Positions 26,680 to 35,549 of a DNA stretch of 64,000 nucleotides are shown here, piece after piece; positions within the stretch are counted from its first letter, which is position 1, and every line of letters starts with the position of its first letter. The DNA comes from Vibrio superstes (GTDB taxonomy: Bacteria; Pseudomonadota; Gammaproteobacteria; Enterobacterales; Vibrionaceae): positions 1,606,136 through 1,670,135 of the forward strand of contig NZ_BCUR01000001.1 in NCBI RefSeq assembly GCF_003569005.1. Direction: 5' to 3'. The notes beneath the pieces are model-generated. The model searched no databases and was not told where the DNA came from. It was given only the letters and a program-made list of their open reading frames with translations. The translations under genes and the position numbers were made by a program.

Positions 26680-27738
26680 ATGAAAAAACTTGCTCTAAGT
26701 ATCGCTCTAGGTCTTAACATTGTTGCTCTACCAACGCTAGCAGCTACAGAGGTCGCGACTCTTACAGATTTCTTCAGCGACAACGGTGAAGTGACTACAA
26801 CAGATAACTATGCCGTTCATGAGACAGCACGTCAGTATGTGAAAACTCAAGAAAAGGTGGGTGTGAACAACTTCGAGCACAAACGAGTGCTTACCCCAAC
26901 TGACGAGCAGCCAGTGGTTCGAATGAACCGTGATACTTACTACTCGATGGCGGTAATTAATGTTTCAGAAGGAGCGACAGTAACGCTTCCAGAAATCCCA
27001 GAAGGCAAATACATGTCAATGGAAGTGATCACTGAAGATCACCGCATTCAAGCGATGCAGTATGGTTCTGGCACGTTTGACCTATCGACTCATACTGGCG
27101 ACCACGTTTATATCATTATTCGTACCGATGCGACCTTTACTGAAGATGAAGTTCGCGAGATTCAAGACAAAATGAGCATTGAAGCGAAAGCAACAGCAGA
27201 ATTTACCGCTCCTCAAGTTCAAGAGGCGGTGTTCGACAAAGTTGAACGAGATTTGAAAACACAAATGCCAGTGATACTAAAGCGTGATGGAGCTCAAGCA
27301 ACATTTGGTATGTTTACCGACCCAGAAGATGAATCTAAAGAACTGTTTACTAAAGAAAAGTATGCAGTAGGTGCGGCAATCGGTTGGGGTGGTGCACAGA
27401 TGCAAGATAACATCTATGAAGTATCAGGTAACTTCCCGGCAGATACGTGTCACCAAGCAACATTTGAAGACCCAGAGAACCAAGCGTTCTGGTCGGTAAC
27501 TGTGTACAACAAGCAAGGCTTCATGTTTGCTGACGTAGCTAACGTAAGCTCTAACACTGCGACTAAGAATGCAGACGGTACATACACAGTGAGCTTTGGG
27601 TGTGGTGATGATGCACCAAATAACATCGAAACCAAGAACGAATCAGGTATGTTTAACTTAGCATTCCGTCACTACATGCCAAGCCAAAAAATTCGCGATG
27701 GCTTCCGCGTGCTGCCTTACGTTAAAGCAGTAAAGTAA
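26680..27738 (+). CDS. Exported DUF1254-family protein, paralogue A
   Basis: 352 residues with a clean signal peptide ending at TLA-ATE. The family block PVVRMNRDTYYSMAV is near residue 86, AIGWGGAQM...NIYEVSGNFP near residue 229, and GCGDDAPNNIETKNESG near residue 306. It is very close in sequence to the next gene (27941), so a tandem duplication is clear. A good ribosome site (AGGAAACACACC) precedes the ATG. Function unknown; periplasmic. Confidence 0.88.
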   Translation: MKKLALSIALGLNIVALPTLAATEVATLTDFFSDNGEVTTTDNYAVHETARQYVKTQEKVGVNNFEHKRVLTPTDEQPVVRMNRDTYYSMAVINVSEGATVTLPEIPEGKYMSMEVITEDHRIQAMQYGSGTFDLSTHTGDHVYIIIRTDATFTEDEVREIQDKMSIEAKATAEFTAPQVQEAVFDKVERDLKTQMPVILKRDGAQATFGMFTDPEDESKELFTKEKYAVGAAIGWGGAQMQDNIYEVSGNFPADTCHQATFEDPENQAFWSVTVYNKQGFMFADVANVSSNTATKNADGTYTVSFGCGDDAPNNIETKNESGMFNLAFRHYMPSQKIRDGFRVLPYVKAVK

Positions 27739-27751
27739 GGGAATAGTTAGG

Positions 27752-27790
27752 GTGCTGGTTCCTAGGATCTAAAAGTCTAGGACCTAGCAC
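27752..27790 (+). terminator. Long hairpin between the DUF1254 paralogues
   Basis: A 14-pair stem with one mismatch and one G-T pair (GTGCTGGTTCCTAG with CTAGGACCTAGCAC) around an 11-base loop. The following bases (TTAGTTATA) are only weakly T-rich. Possible attenuator or processing structure limiting read-through into the second gene. Confidence 0.6.
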
Positions 27791-27940
27791 TTAGTTATAC
27801 ATATAATGCATATCATATATAGAAAACTGTAATTAGATTAGATAACTCTATTTGTTTATTCTCTTGTTCAGAGAGGCAATGAGCACTTAGGGATAGAGAA
27901 ACGGCTTATGCCTAAAGTCTTTAATTTACCGGAGTACATA

Positions 27941-28999
27941 ATGAAAAAACTTTCACTAGCAGTTTCACTTGGTTTGGGTATCGTAGCGCTTCCTACCTTT
28001 GCAGCAACAGAAGTCTCTAGCGAAGCGGATTTCTTTAGTAAGAATGGAGAAATTACTACATTAGAAAATTACGCGGTATTTGAAAGCTCTCGCCAAATTC
28101 TTAAAAACCAGGATCTGGCTGGTATCAATAAATTTCTTCACAAACGCCAATTAACTCCTACTGATCAACAACCGGTTGTTCGTATGAACCGCGATACTTA
28201 TTATTCAATGGCTGTTGTCGATGTATCTGAGGGCGCGTCTATCACACTGCCTGAAGTTCCAGAAGGTAAGTACTTATCTTATCAAGTGGTTACTGAGGAC
28301 CACAGAATTCAAGCCATGGGTTATGGTGCGGGTACATACGAGCTGCAAACTCACACTGGTGATCACGTTTATATTGTGGTTCGCTTAGATGCGACGTTTA
28401 CAGAGGCAGAGGCGCGTAAGATTCAAGATCAAATGCGTATTGATGCTAAATCAAACAAGATGTTTACTGCTGAACAAGTGAACAAAGCGTCATTTGAGAA
28501 GGTGGAGAATGAGCTAAAAGCACAGATGCCAACAATCTTAAAACGTGACGGTAGCCAAGCGCTAACGGGTATGTTTACCGATCCTAACGATGAGTCAAAA
28601 GAGCTGTATACCGAAGAGAAATACGCCGTTGGCGCAGCGATTGGATGGGGCGGTGCTCAGATGAAAGATAACATCTATGAAGTATCAGGTAACTACCCAG
28701 CAAGCCAGTGTCACCAAGCGACTTTCGAAGATCCACAGAACCAAGCATTCTGGTCGATTACTGTGTATGACAAAGCAGGTTTCATGTTCAACGATGTGGC
28801 AAACCTTAGTTCAAATACAGCAACGCCTAATAAAGATGGTTCATACACAATCAGCTTTGGTTGTGGTGAAGATGCACCAAACAACATTCAAACAGCGAAT
28901 GACTCTGGTGTATTCAATCTAGGTATCCGTCATTACATGCCTAGCCAAAAGGTAACTGATGGCTATCGTATCTTACCGACCGTTACGGCTGTAAAATAA
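27941..28999 (+). CDS. Exported DUF1254-family protein, paralogue B
   Basis: 352 residues from the ATG at 27941, which has GGAG seven bases upstream; an upstream in-frame ATG at 27908 would put extra residues before the signal peptide. The signal peptide ends at TFA-ATE, as in paralogue A. The same segments are present in the same order (PVVRMNRDTYYSMAV, AIGWGGAQM, GCGEDAPNN). It has diverged by many conservative changes in the middle (SFEKVENELKAQMP). It ends in a strong shared terminator. Confidence 0.88.
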   Translation: MKKLSLAVSLGLGIVALPTFAATEVSSEADFFSKNGEITTLENYAVFESSRQILKNQDLAGINKFLHKRQLTPTDQQPVVRMNRDTYYSMAVVDVSEGASITLPEVPEGKYLSYQVVTEDHRIQAMGYGAGTYELQTHTGDHVYIVVRLDATFTEAEARKIQDQMRIDAKSNKMFTAEQVNKASFEKVENELKAQMPTILKRDGSQALTGMFTDPNDESKELYTEEKYAVGAAIGWGGAQMKDNIYEVSGNYPASQCHQATFEDPQNQAFWSITVYDKAGFMFNDVANLSSNTATPNKDGSYTISFGCGEDAPNNIQTANDSGVFNLGIRHYMPSQKVTDGYRILPTVTAVK

Positions 29000-29032
29000 C
29001 CGATTGATTAGGTGACGTAGAGCTAATCAATT

Positions 29033-29066
29033 AAAGCCCCGCTCATAAAAGAGTGGGGCTTTTTTC
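29033..29066. terminator. Bidirectional terminator
   Basis: AAAGCCCCGCTC and GAGTGGGGCTTT form a long stem with a six-base loop, with A and T runs on either side. It serves both the DUF1254 gene and the convergent nhaC gene. Confidence 0.88.
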
Positions 29067-29069
29067 ATC

Positions 29070-30593
29070 TTATGATGTCGGCTGGCTTTCTAATGTTTCG
29101 CTTGTGGATTGCTGCTTAGATAGGACAAGATATACTGCAATTTGCGCAATGATCGCGATCAATACGACTAATGGTGAAGCGAGAATACCGGACACAACAA
29201 AGCTGACGAGCGCAATGGAGCCATTAACAAGAGCGTAGGGTAACTGTGTTCTAAAGTGCTCGTACTGATCACAACCAGCACCAGTAGAAGAAAGAATGGT
29301 GGTTTCTGAAATCGGTGAACAGTGATCGCCAAATAAACCACCGGATAAAACTGCGCCAATACAGACCAACATAGGCGCATCAATAGCAAAAGCCGTTGGG
29401 ATCACGAGCGGCATTAAGATGGCAAAGGTGCCCCAGGAAGAGCCGGTAGCAAAAGAGATAAGCCCAGCAAGAAGAAATGCTACAGCAGGGACTAACCAAT
29501 AAGGGAAGCCAGCTTGAGCCTGCTGCGCTATGTACGCAGCTGCGCCTAATTCTTTGCCTACTGAGCTAAGTGCCCATGCAAGGATAAGAATCACCGCCAC
29601 AGACATCATGTTAGACATACCTTTTAGGTACACCTGAATGCCATCGGAAAGTTTTCTCACGCCGTACAGTGCCATCAGGCCAATAAGTGTCATGGCCGCA
29701 AAAAAGTAGGCAGAAGATAACGCGGCTCTAAAAGTTGAACCTGAGACTTGCTGGAATGGGAATCCATGAGGAATAAGAATGGAGCATAGCACTATTAGCA
29801 TCACCAGAAGTGGCGCCCATACAAAGCTTGTTTTGGCATTTTTGTGCTCAAAAACATTGAGTGAGTCTTGGACTTTTCCAAAATCTGATCCTTGTTTAGC
29901 CAATCTTTCCGCGTGAGCCATTGGACCAAAATCCAGTTTGAAAAACGACAAAATAGGAACAATGGCAATGGCGAGGAACGCATAGAATTGGTAAGGGATC
30001 GCGCCAATAAAGGCATCCCACTCACTCATGCCGACCTCTAGAGCCGTGAACTCCTTTTGAATCAGGCTCATGATGTACACGCCCCAACCAATAAAGGGAA
30101 TCAAAATAGCCACAGGGGAAGCGGTCGAGTCAATAATGAAGGCAAGCTTTTGACGAGAGACCTTGAGTTTATCAAACAGTGGCCTAAATACTGGACCCGC
30201 GATTAATGGGGTACCAAGATCAGAGAAGAAAATAGCAATACCACCAAACCATGTAGCCAGTTGCGCTTGGCATTTATTGGTTACCCATAGTGTTATTCTC
30301 TTTGCGAATGCAACACCCCCCCCCGATTTCTCCATTAACGCGACGAAGCCGCCAATGAAAACCAATAACAACAGCACGCCAGCATTGTAACTGTCAGTCA
30401 GTTGAGGCAGAAGATAGCTTTTCATAAGCGCACTCATTGAGTCTAGCGGTCCTTTATCTATAAAGGTTCCTTCTAGCATGGCGACGCCACAAACTACCCC
30501 AGAGAAGAGACCAACAACTACGTTTCGAGTTGAGAGCGCTAAGGTAAGGGTGACAATAATAGGGAGGAGGGAGATAAATTCAGGCTGTTCCAT
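29070..30593 (-). CDS. NhaC-family sodium/proton antiporter
   Basis: 507 residues with about twelve hydrophobic segments. Family segments: SLLPIIVTLTLALSTRNVVVGLFSGVV at the N-terminus, FIGGFVALMEKSGG, FSDLGTPLIAGPVFRPLFDKLKVSRQKLAFIIDSTASPVAILIPFIGWGVY, and GGLFGDHCSPISETTILSSTGAGCD near the C-terminus. Exchanges Na+ for protons at the inner membrane. On its coding strand a run of eight G lies at about 30313-30320 inside the SGGG segment. Single gene. Confidence 0.88.
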   Translation of the reverse strand: MEQPEFISLLPIIVTLTLALSTRNVVVGLFSGVVCGVAMLEGTFIDKGPLDSMSALMKSYLLPQLTDSYNAGVLLLLVFIGGFVALMEKSGGGVAFAKRITLWVTNKCQAQLATWFGGIAIFFSDLGTPLIAGPVFRPLFDKLKVSRQKLAFIIDSTASPVAILIPFIGWGVYIMSLIQKEFTALEVGMSEWDAFIGAIPYQFYAFLAIAIVPILSFFKLDFGPMAHAERLAKQGSDFGKVQDSLNVFEHKNAKTSFVWAPLLVMLIVLCSILIPHGFPFQQVSGSTFRAALSSAYFFAAMTLIGLMALYGVRKLSDGIQVYLKGMSNMMSVAVILILAWALSSVGKELGAAAYIAQQAQAGFPYWLVPAVAFLLAGLISFATGSSWGTFAILMPLVIPTAFAIDAPMLVCIGAVLSGGLFGDHCSPISETTILSSTGAGCDQYEHFRTQLPYALVNGSIALVSFVVSGILASPLVVLIAIIAQIAVYLVLSKQQSTSETLESQPTS

Positions 30594-30764
30594 AGCAAAT
30601 ACCGTGATACATAATCAGTCATTAAAAGTGAATATACATACGTTATGCTATTGTGTACATATCATAGAGCGAATACTTATATGCGAGGGTTTTAACTGCT
30701 GTTTTTGTGAACGATCCTAATTGGCTTATATATAATTATGCGAAAATTCATAATGAACAAATTT

Positions 30765-31355
30765 TTAGCGAAACGGGCCATCTTCAAAAATGCCATCAAT
30801 AAATTTCTCTACGAGATCGACTTCATTGGTGGCGCGTGCGAAGGTTCTGAGGCCGATAATTTGAACTTGAACGTAACGGGCTAGCTCAATAGGGTCTTTA
30901 CCTGATGGTATTTCTCCAGCATCCATTGCTTTAGTGAGTATTGATGCCAACTCTGCTTCTACATCTCCGAGTAACTGTTTAGCCAGTGTCAGTAATTCTG
31001 GGTTGTCTGTTTCCGTTAATTCAGCAACAGACTTTACCACCATGCACATGCCACTAGGGGCGGATTTCCTGCCTTCGATTATGATAGCTTTAATAAACTT
31101 CTTTAAGCCGCCAATATTAGAGTCGGAAGTCTCCAAACTGTAGTTTAAGAGTTGGCCACTTTCTTCAGAGTAACGTTGGATCGCCTTTTTGAACAAATTG
31201 TCTTTGCTACCAAAAGCGGCGTAGATACTACCTGGGCGCATATCAAGGGCGTCTTGCAGTGCACGCATTGAGGTGCCGTGATAGCCTTTTTCCCAATAAA
31301 GATCTTTGGCTTTATTGATGACATCATCTCTATCAAAAAGTGCACGTTTGCCCAT
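30765..31355 (-). CDS. TetR-family regulator
   Basis: 196 residues. The N-terminal helix-turn-helix is plain (LFDRDDVINKAKDLYWEKGYHGTSMRALQDALDMRPGSIYAAFGSKDNLFKKA). The C-terminal ligand domain is of the kind found in TetR proteins with an ASE-type segment (FIKAIIIEGRKSAPSGMCMVVKSVAE). It lies downstream of and in line with the DsbA-like gene (52 bases apart), and the same 15-base dyad stands before both genes, suggesting control of itself and the oxidoreductase. Confidence 0.9.
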   Translation of the reverse strand: MGKRALFDRDDVINKAKDLYWEKGYHGTSMRALQDALDMRPGSIYAAFGSKDNLFKKAIQRYSEESGQLLNYSLETSDSNIGGLKKFIKAIIIEGRKSAPSGMCMVVKSVAELTETDNPELLTLAKQLLGDVEAELASILTKAMDAGEIPSGKDPIELARYVQVQIIGLRTFARATNEVDLVEKFIDGIFEDGPFR

Positions 31356-31407
31356 GGTATTACCTACTGCCTCTAAAATTGCTCACACGCGGATTATAGC
31401 GAGTAAA

Positions 31408-32103
31408 TTAACGATCGTTCAATGCGGTGCTCATCGTATTAAGTAACGGTTCATCTAGCTCTTTGCTTAGCTCGACTAAGATCTGTTTATAGTTTTCTAC
31501 CGGGTGAGCACCTGTTACTGCGCTCTCTCTATTAAAGATAACTGTGGGTACACCAGTGATGCCCATCTGCTGCCACTGAGCTTCTTGACTTCTAACCTCA
31601 CTTTTAAGCTCTGGCTTGTCTAACCAAACCAAGCCTTGATCACCATCCAAACCGACAGCAGTAAGCTCTTGTTTTAGGATAGCCCGATCAGAGACGTCTT
31701 TCTGTTCACTGAAAAAGGCGTTGAATAGCCTCAGTTTTAGCTCTGTTTGTTTGCCATGCTGTTTGGCGTAATCCAAAAGCACGTGGGCTTCTAGGGTATT
31801 CACCATCTTCATGTCATCAAAATAGTTAAACTGAAAGCCATGTTCAGCGCCAGCCGTCGCGATTCGTTCTCGAGCACTAGCACTATCTTCAGGGCTGCTA
31901 CCGTATTTTCGGGCAACATGATCTCGAAGGTTTTCACCCTCAGTGGGCATATCAGGGTTCAATTCAAACGGTTGCCATTCAATATCAATCTTGTCTTGAA
32001 GCGCTAGCTCGTTGATTGCCGCTTGTAGATTGTTGTAACCAATAATGCACCAAGGGCAAACCACGTCTGAAACAATATCTAATTTTATTTTACTGCTCAT
32101 CAA
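31408..32103 (-). CDS. FrnE-like DsbA-family oxidoreductase
   Basis: 231 residues, thioredoxin fold with an inserted helical domain. The active-site motif is C16-P-W-C19 close to the N-terminus (IVSDVVCPWCIIG), the hallmark of FrnE-type proteins, and the cis-proline region reads GITGVPTVIFN. FELNPDMP and an EAH segment in the insert are also typical. Without a signal peptide it acts in the cytoplasm, likely as a thiol-disulfide isomerase/oxidoreductase in stress. First gene of a unit with tetR. Confidence 0.9.
   Translation of the reverse strand: MMSSKIKLDIVSDVVCPWCIIGYNNLQAAINELALQDKIDIEWQPFELNPDMPTEGENLRDHVARKYGSSPEDSASARERIATAGAEHGFQFNYFDDMKMVNTLEAHVLLDYAKQHGKQTELKLRLFNAFFSEQKDVSDRAILKQELTAVGLDGDQGLVWLDKPELKSEVRSQEAQWQQMGITGVPTVIFNRESAVTGAHPVENYKQILVELSKELDEPLLNTMSTALNDR
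31409..31423. promoter_or_regulatory. TetR operator, copy 1
   Basis: TAACGATCGTTCAAT, centred on the palindrome AACGATCGTT. It lies between tetR (ATG at 31355) and the oxidoreductase, overlapping the latter's stop codon. The same 15 bases occur inverted at 32127-32141. Confidence 0.7.
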
Positions 32104-32126
32104 CTCATCCTCGATTGATTTTTATA

Positions 32127-32141
32127 ATTGAACGATCGTTA
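32127..32141. promoter_or_regulatory. TetR operator, copy 2
   Basis: ATTGAACGATCGTTA, the reverse complement of the 15 bases at 31409-31423, located 24-38 bases upstream of the oxidoreductase ATG, where it would block its promoter. Confidence 0.72.
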
Positions 32142-32350
32142 TAGCTGAATGATACACCGATAGAAAGAAAAGGAAAGAAAAATGTAGAGTGAGGAACTTC
32201 AGGTTTATGGCGTATAGAGGTGCACGACAGTATAAATTGCAGATAATTCTCCTTTAACAACAATGAAAGATTAGCTTAGGTCAAATTAAGCTAGAGTGGG
32301 CTAAGGTAAAGTGAATGAGCTGTTATTGTCTTTCAAGGAGTAGTTAAACA

Positions 32351-32524
32351 ATGGAGCGTTGTGGCCAATGTAAGCAGTTCACTAGAACCCGTGAAAATAC
32401 TAAAGACCTATGTGGCGCATGGGAGCAACCGACATCTGCCAAGAGACAAGCCTGTGAGTTCTTCATCCCTAAAGGATTCAGTTTCTTTGACAAAGAAGCC
32501 AATAAAACTCACCCACAGAGTTAA
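32351..32524 (+). CDS. Small cysteine-rich protein (57 residues)
   Basis: A short frame starting ATG at 32351, with AAGGAG ten bases upstream, ending TAA at 32524. Four cysteines: C4 and C7 in CGQC, C21 and C35, spaced as in small zinc- or iron-sulfur-binding proteins (CxxC-x13-C-x13-C). It begins MERCGQCKQFTRTRE; short proteins of this general pattern are known in gamma-proteobacteria, though I cannot assign a family. Possibly a small metal-binding or regulatory protein. Downstream lies a GNAT gene. Confidence 0.68.
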   Translation: MERCGQCKQFTRTRENTKDLCGAWEQPTSAKRQACEFFIPKGFSFFDKEANKTHPQS

Positions 32525-32609
32525 TTGGCAGCCATTTTGATTATCCTTTGAGATTGGCTAGGTCACGGTGTGTGGGGAGTAGTAACTAATGAAGGGATAT
32601 AAGTAGAGC

Positions 32610-33035
32610 ATGCGAATTACTGAATACCACCCTAGCTTCGCATCTGAGTTAAGTGCGGTGTATCTTGAGTCAAGAACGTCAACCTTTACATGGTTAAACA
32701 GTAGCGATTTTAAGTTCTCAGATTTTGAGAAAGATACAGAGGGTGAAACGATTTTACTGGCTGTGTTAGATGAAAAGGCCATTGGTTTCATTTCAATCTG
32801 GGAGCCAGATAAATTTGTGCATCACCTGTATGTAAGTACCGAATATCTTGGAAAAGGGGTAGGCAGTCTACTTCTTAGCAGTGCGCAATCCTTGTACGGC
32901 AAACTGAGTTTAAAATGCTTGGTAAAAAATCAAAAGGCCATCCGGTTTTATGAATTAAGAGGGTTTACCAAGAAATCTAAACATCGAGACAGTACTGGTG
33001 AGTACTATTTAATGGAAATGAGCACTCTGGATTGA
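32610..33035 (+). CDS. GNAT-family N-acetyltransferase
   Basis: 141 residues. The GNAT core is visible: IGFISIWEPDKFVHHLYVSTEYLGKGVGSLLLSSAQS, in which the Q/RxxGxG/A acetyl-CoA loop reads YLGKGVG, and VKNQKAIRFYELRGFTKKSKH toward the C-terminus. Single-domain enzyme; the acceptor is unknown. Confidence 0.88.
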   Translation: MRITEYHPSFASELSAVYLESRTSTFTWLNSSDFKFSDFEKDTEGETILLAVLDEKAIGFISIWEPDKFVHHLYVSTEYLGKGVGSLLLSSAQSLYGKLSLKCLVKNQKAIRFYELRGFTKKSKHRDSTGEYYLMEMSTLD

Positions 33036-33073
33036 AAGATGAAGAACTTATTGTGTCTGTAAATGTATGCTTT

Positions 33074-33703
33074 TCAGTCGATTAATTCACTGGGAGTAAA
33101 TTGTATTCGCAGCAGTTTTAAAGAGAAAGGACCCGCTTTCTTATCCGCGATTAAAAAGCCTATCTGTTTAATATCTTGAGCAACAAGCGCAGGCGCTCCC
33201 GTTATCAGTCTTCCCCTGAACACCGCTTGGAAATCGTCTAAGTGAAATGACTTCGTTTGCGATGAATCACTTGTGGTAGAAAATTCATGCTTGTAAGTAA
33301 TTCGATCGCCGTCTTTCCATGTTGAGAGTCGGAGTTGATAGGTTCGACCGTCGCCAATGAAGGACAGTTCTACCTGAGCTTTATCCGGCGATAATGCCTC
33401 GATAGAGCGATTGACGGAGCTGAAACCGCCGTTGTTGGCTAACGATAGTTCCCCCTCAAAACGGCTATGATTGCCATCAAAGGTGAAGCGTCCTTGTGAG
33501 ATGCCACCCATTACGTTGTCGTTGACTACCTGCCACTGTTGATACTCATTGGGTTGGGTGAAATCGATCATAGTGTCCTCTGAAGCTGCGGCAAAATGAC
33601 TAAACAATAGGGAAACCGACAGCAGTGTCCGTGGGCGAAGCATGTGTGTGATACCGCAGGTAACGATGGTGGAGGATGAGTTCGCTCTGGTGACCTGAAT
33701 CAT
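33074..33703 (-). CDS. CIA30-family (complex I intermediate-associated) protein
   Basis: 209 residues with the reading from ATG 33703, which overlaps the stop of the preceding gene (ATGA). An alternative ATG at 33643 would give a sharper signal peptide (LLSVSLLFSHFAAA). The mature part matches the CIA30 fold: MIDFTQPNEYQQWQVVNDNVMGGISQGRF, FEGELSLANNGGFSSVNRS, YQLRLSTWKDGDRITYKHEF, FQAVFRGR, IGFLIADKKAGPFSLKLLRIQF. The eukaryotic family helps complex I assembly, but the bacterial proteins' role is unknown. Confidence 0.82.
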   Translation of the reverse strand: MIQVTRANSSSTIVTCGITHMLRPRTLLSVSLLFSHFAAASEDTMIDFTQPNEYQQWQVVNDNVMGGISQGRFTFDGNHSRFEGELSLANNGGFSSVNRSIEALSPDKAQVELSFIGDGRTYQLRLSTWKDGDRITYKHEFSTTSDSSQTKSFHLDDFQAVFRGRLITGAPALVAQDIKQIGFLIADKKAGPFSLKLLRIQFTPSELID

Positions 33704-33972
33704 TGTAATGGTTTGCTGGCTGTTAGAGCTAAGCAGCGATTAAGAAACTCTGCATAGCTAGATGCTTTGTCGTATTCAATCTTCAATGATCCGTGAAACA
33801 TTAAGGTCACCGTGACGTCTTTGAAGCCTAACCAACAGGTGTAACCGTCATAATCGTGCCATGCGCACAACCCTGCCAACCTATATTGATCATCGTGCTT
33901 TGTTCCTGTGGAACGAATGCAGTCAAACACCTTAAGAAAGTCCTTAACGCTCAGACGGTTATCCATTTTCAC
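33700..33972 (-). CDS. Small protein, probably DUF3081
   Basis: 90 residues. The pattern (an initial FLKVFDCIRSTGTKHDDQYRLAGLCAWHDYDGYTCWL segment, then a hydrophobic strand and EFLNRCLAL) resembles the short DUF3081 proteins common in Vibrio and Shewanella; I am fairly but not fully sure of the family. Coupled to the CIA30 gene by an ATGA overlap. Function unknown. Confidence 0.68.
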   Translation of the reverse strand: MKMDNRLSVKDFLKVFDCIRSTGTKHDDQYRLAGLCAWHDYDGYTCWLGFKDVTVTLMFHGSLKIEYDKASSYAEFLNRCLALTASKPLQ

Positions 33973-34077
33973 TTCCTACAATTGATTCGTTGCCTCTATT
34001 GTTCTGCTTACGGCCTCGTTTTGTCTGTCGATCACTGATCCTTAGTGAAAGCCTTCGTTAGACATATTAATTGTCAG

Positions 34078-35409
34078 TTAGAAAATCGTTTTCTGTTTGT
34101 TTTTGAGATAGAAAGCTGCGCTGACTGAAATGAACAAAAATGCAAAGTAGTAACAAAATGAAGACAGTGAGGCTAGGAAGTCTAGATGCTGTTCTATTTG
34201 TTGTTCGGTGTAGTTTTGAGACACCAACTTATAGTAGTACGCATATAAAACACCTATTGAGCCATAACCTAGATTAAACATCAGCCCCTTAAAGCTGAGT
34301 ACCGTTGCTCTGTTGTGGGATTCCGTCTTTCTATTGAGGTGGTAACTGATGAAAATGTTCATCGTCATGATGATGAAGATCAAAAGTAGTACGGGGACAA
34401 CCCCGTAAATTGACCAGCCCAAGCTGATCCAGTAGTAGGTTGCTATGGTGACTAAACCTGCAATAGCAAGGAAGGTTTTTGGTTCTGTGCTTTCTGCTAG
34501 TCTTCGACTTTGCCCAGCCAATAGTATTTTAAGTACGCTGACCCCTGCACCAATCAAGCCAAAATAGATAATAGGAATATCAATAGCGCGATAATACTGG
34601 CTATTCATGGTCAAGAACATGCGAGAGGTATGCTCAAACAAGCTGTAATAGAGCAATATAAACAGTACATACGGTGTCGAAAGCACCCACTTTCCTGTGT
34701 TTAGTGTCAATCTCAGGCTTGCTATGGAGGTGGCGAGTTTACTGTCATGCTTGGGCAGTGTATCGCGGTCTTCCTGCATATTTATGGCGGCGTAAATGGC
34801 AACTATCGCTACCAACAGAGTCGCAAACACCGGAATACGCATGATGTCTTGGGTGGATTCAGGTACTGAGAGCCCAATCAACTGAAAAATATGAGTCATA
34901 AAATTAACATCGTACATAGCCGCACCGATCAGGGTGACAAAAATGCCAACACTAGAAGCAATACGAAGTTGTATCTGTAACACCTGCGGCCACGCTTCTT
35001 CTTTACCTTGGTCTTTTAAGGTGTCATAAGCCAAGGCTTCATCGGCACCACTGGCTAGCGCCATAGCCAAACCACTTAGGATTCGGTTAATTAAAAACAC
35101 AACGAATACCAAATTGGCACTGTCAGTGGGTACCACCGCGATCATTGCGATCTCAATAAACATGATCACAGAAGAGAGTACGACTAACTTTTTGCGTCCT
35201 AAGGTATCGGCAAACGCTCCTGACGGAACCTCTGCGAGAACGATAGTTGCGGCCCACACCACGTTGAGCATTGCAAACTGTGACAGGGTTAATCCGTAAT
35301 CGAGAAAGAGTAGGGTGAAGATGGGATAGTAAAAGCGCGCAAAGTAGCTGCAGCGAAACATTAAGAAGTAACGAACGTTGCGGATTTGCAGGATCTCTTT
35401 GAGCGTCAT
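34078..35409 (-). CDS. MFS transporter
   Basis: 443 residues and about twelve hydrophobic segments. The major facilitator signature between helices 2 and 3 reads GAFADTLGRKKLVVLSS (compare GxxxDRxGRR). Substrate not assignable. A short run of alpha-helical charged residues in the middle (NMQEDRDTLPKHDSKLATS) separates the two six-helix halves as usual. Single gene, no clear terminator seen. Confidence 0.85.
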   Translation of the reverse strand: MTLKEILQIRNVRYFLMFRCSYFARFYYPIFTLLFLDYGLTLSQFAMLNVVWAATIVLAEVPSGAFADTLGRKKLVVLSSVIMFIEIAMIAVVPTDSANLVFVVFLINRILSGLAMALASGADEALAYDTLKDQGKEEAWPQVLQIQLRIASSVGIFVTLIGAAMYDVNFMTHIFQLIGLSVPESTQDIMRIPVFATLLVAIVAIYAAINMQEDRDTLPKHDSKLATSIASLRLTLNTGKWVLSTPYVLFILLYYSLFEHTSRMFLTMNSQYYRAIDIPIIYFGLIGAGVSVLKILLAGQSRRLAESTEPKTFLAIAGLVTIATYYWISLGWSIYGVVPVLLLIFIIMTMNIFISYHLNRKTESHNRATVLSFKGLMFNLGYGSIGVLYAYYYKLVSQNYTEQQIEQHLDFLASLSSFCYYFAFLFISVSAAFYLKNKQKTIF

Positions 35410-35501
35410 TAAACTGTCTTTATTTTGAATAACATAGATTAGGTATATACCGACTTCACCTTAATGGTAAAGGCTTAATCATTGAAATAACAAGAATGCT
35501 T

Positions 35502-35532
35502 TAAAAAAGGGGCGCACTGTGTGCTCCCCTTT
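35502..35532 (-). terminator. Terminator of the Bcr/CflA gene
   Basis: AAAGGGG-x-GCAC pairs with GTGC-x-CCCCTTT (eleven pairs, one mismatch); on the minus strand it runs into TTTTTTA. Confidence 0.88.
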
Positions 35533-35549
35533 GCTTTCTAGAAATCCCC

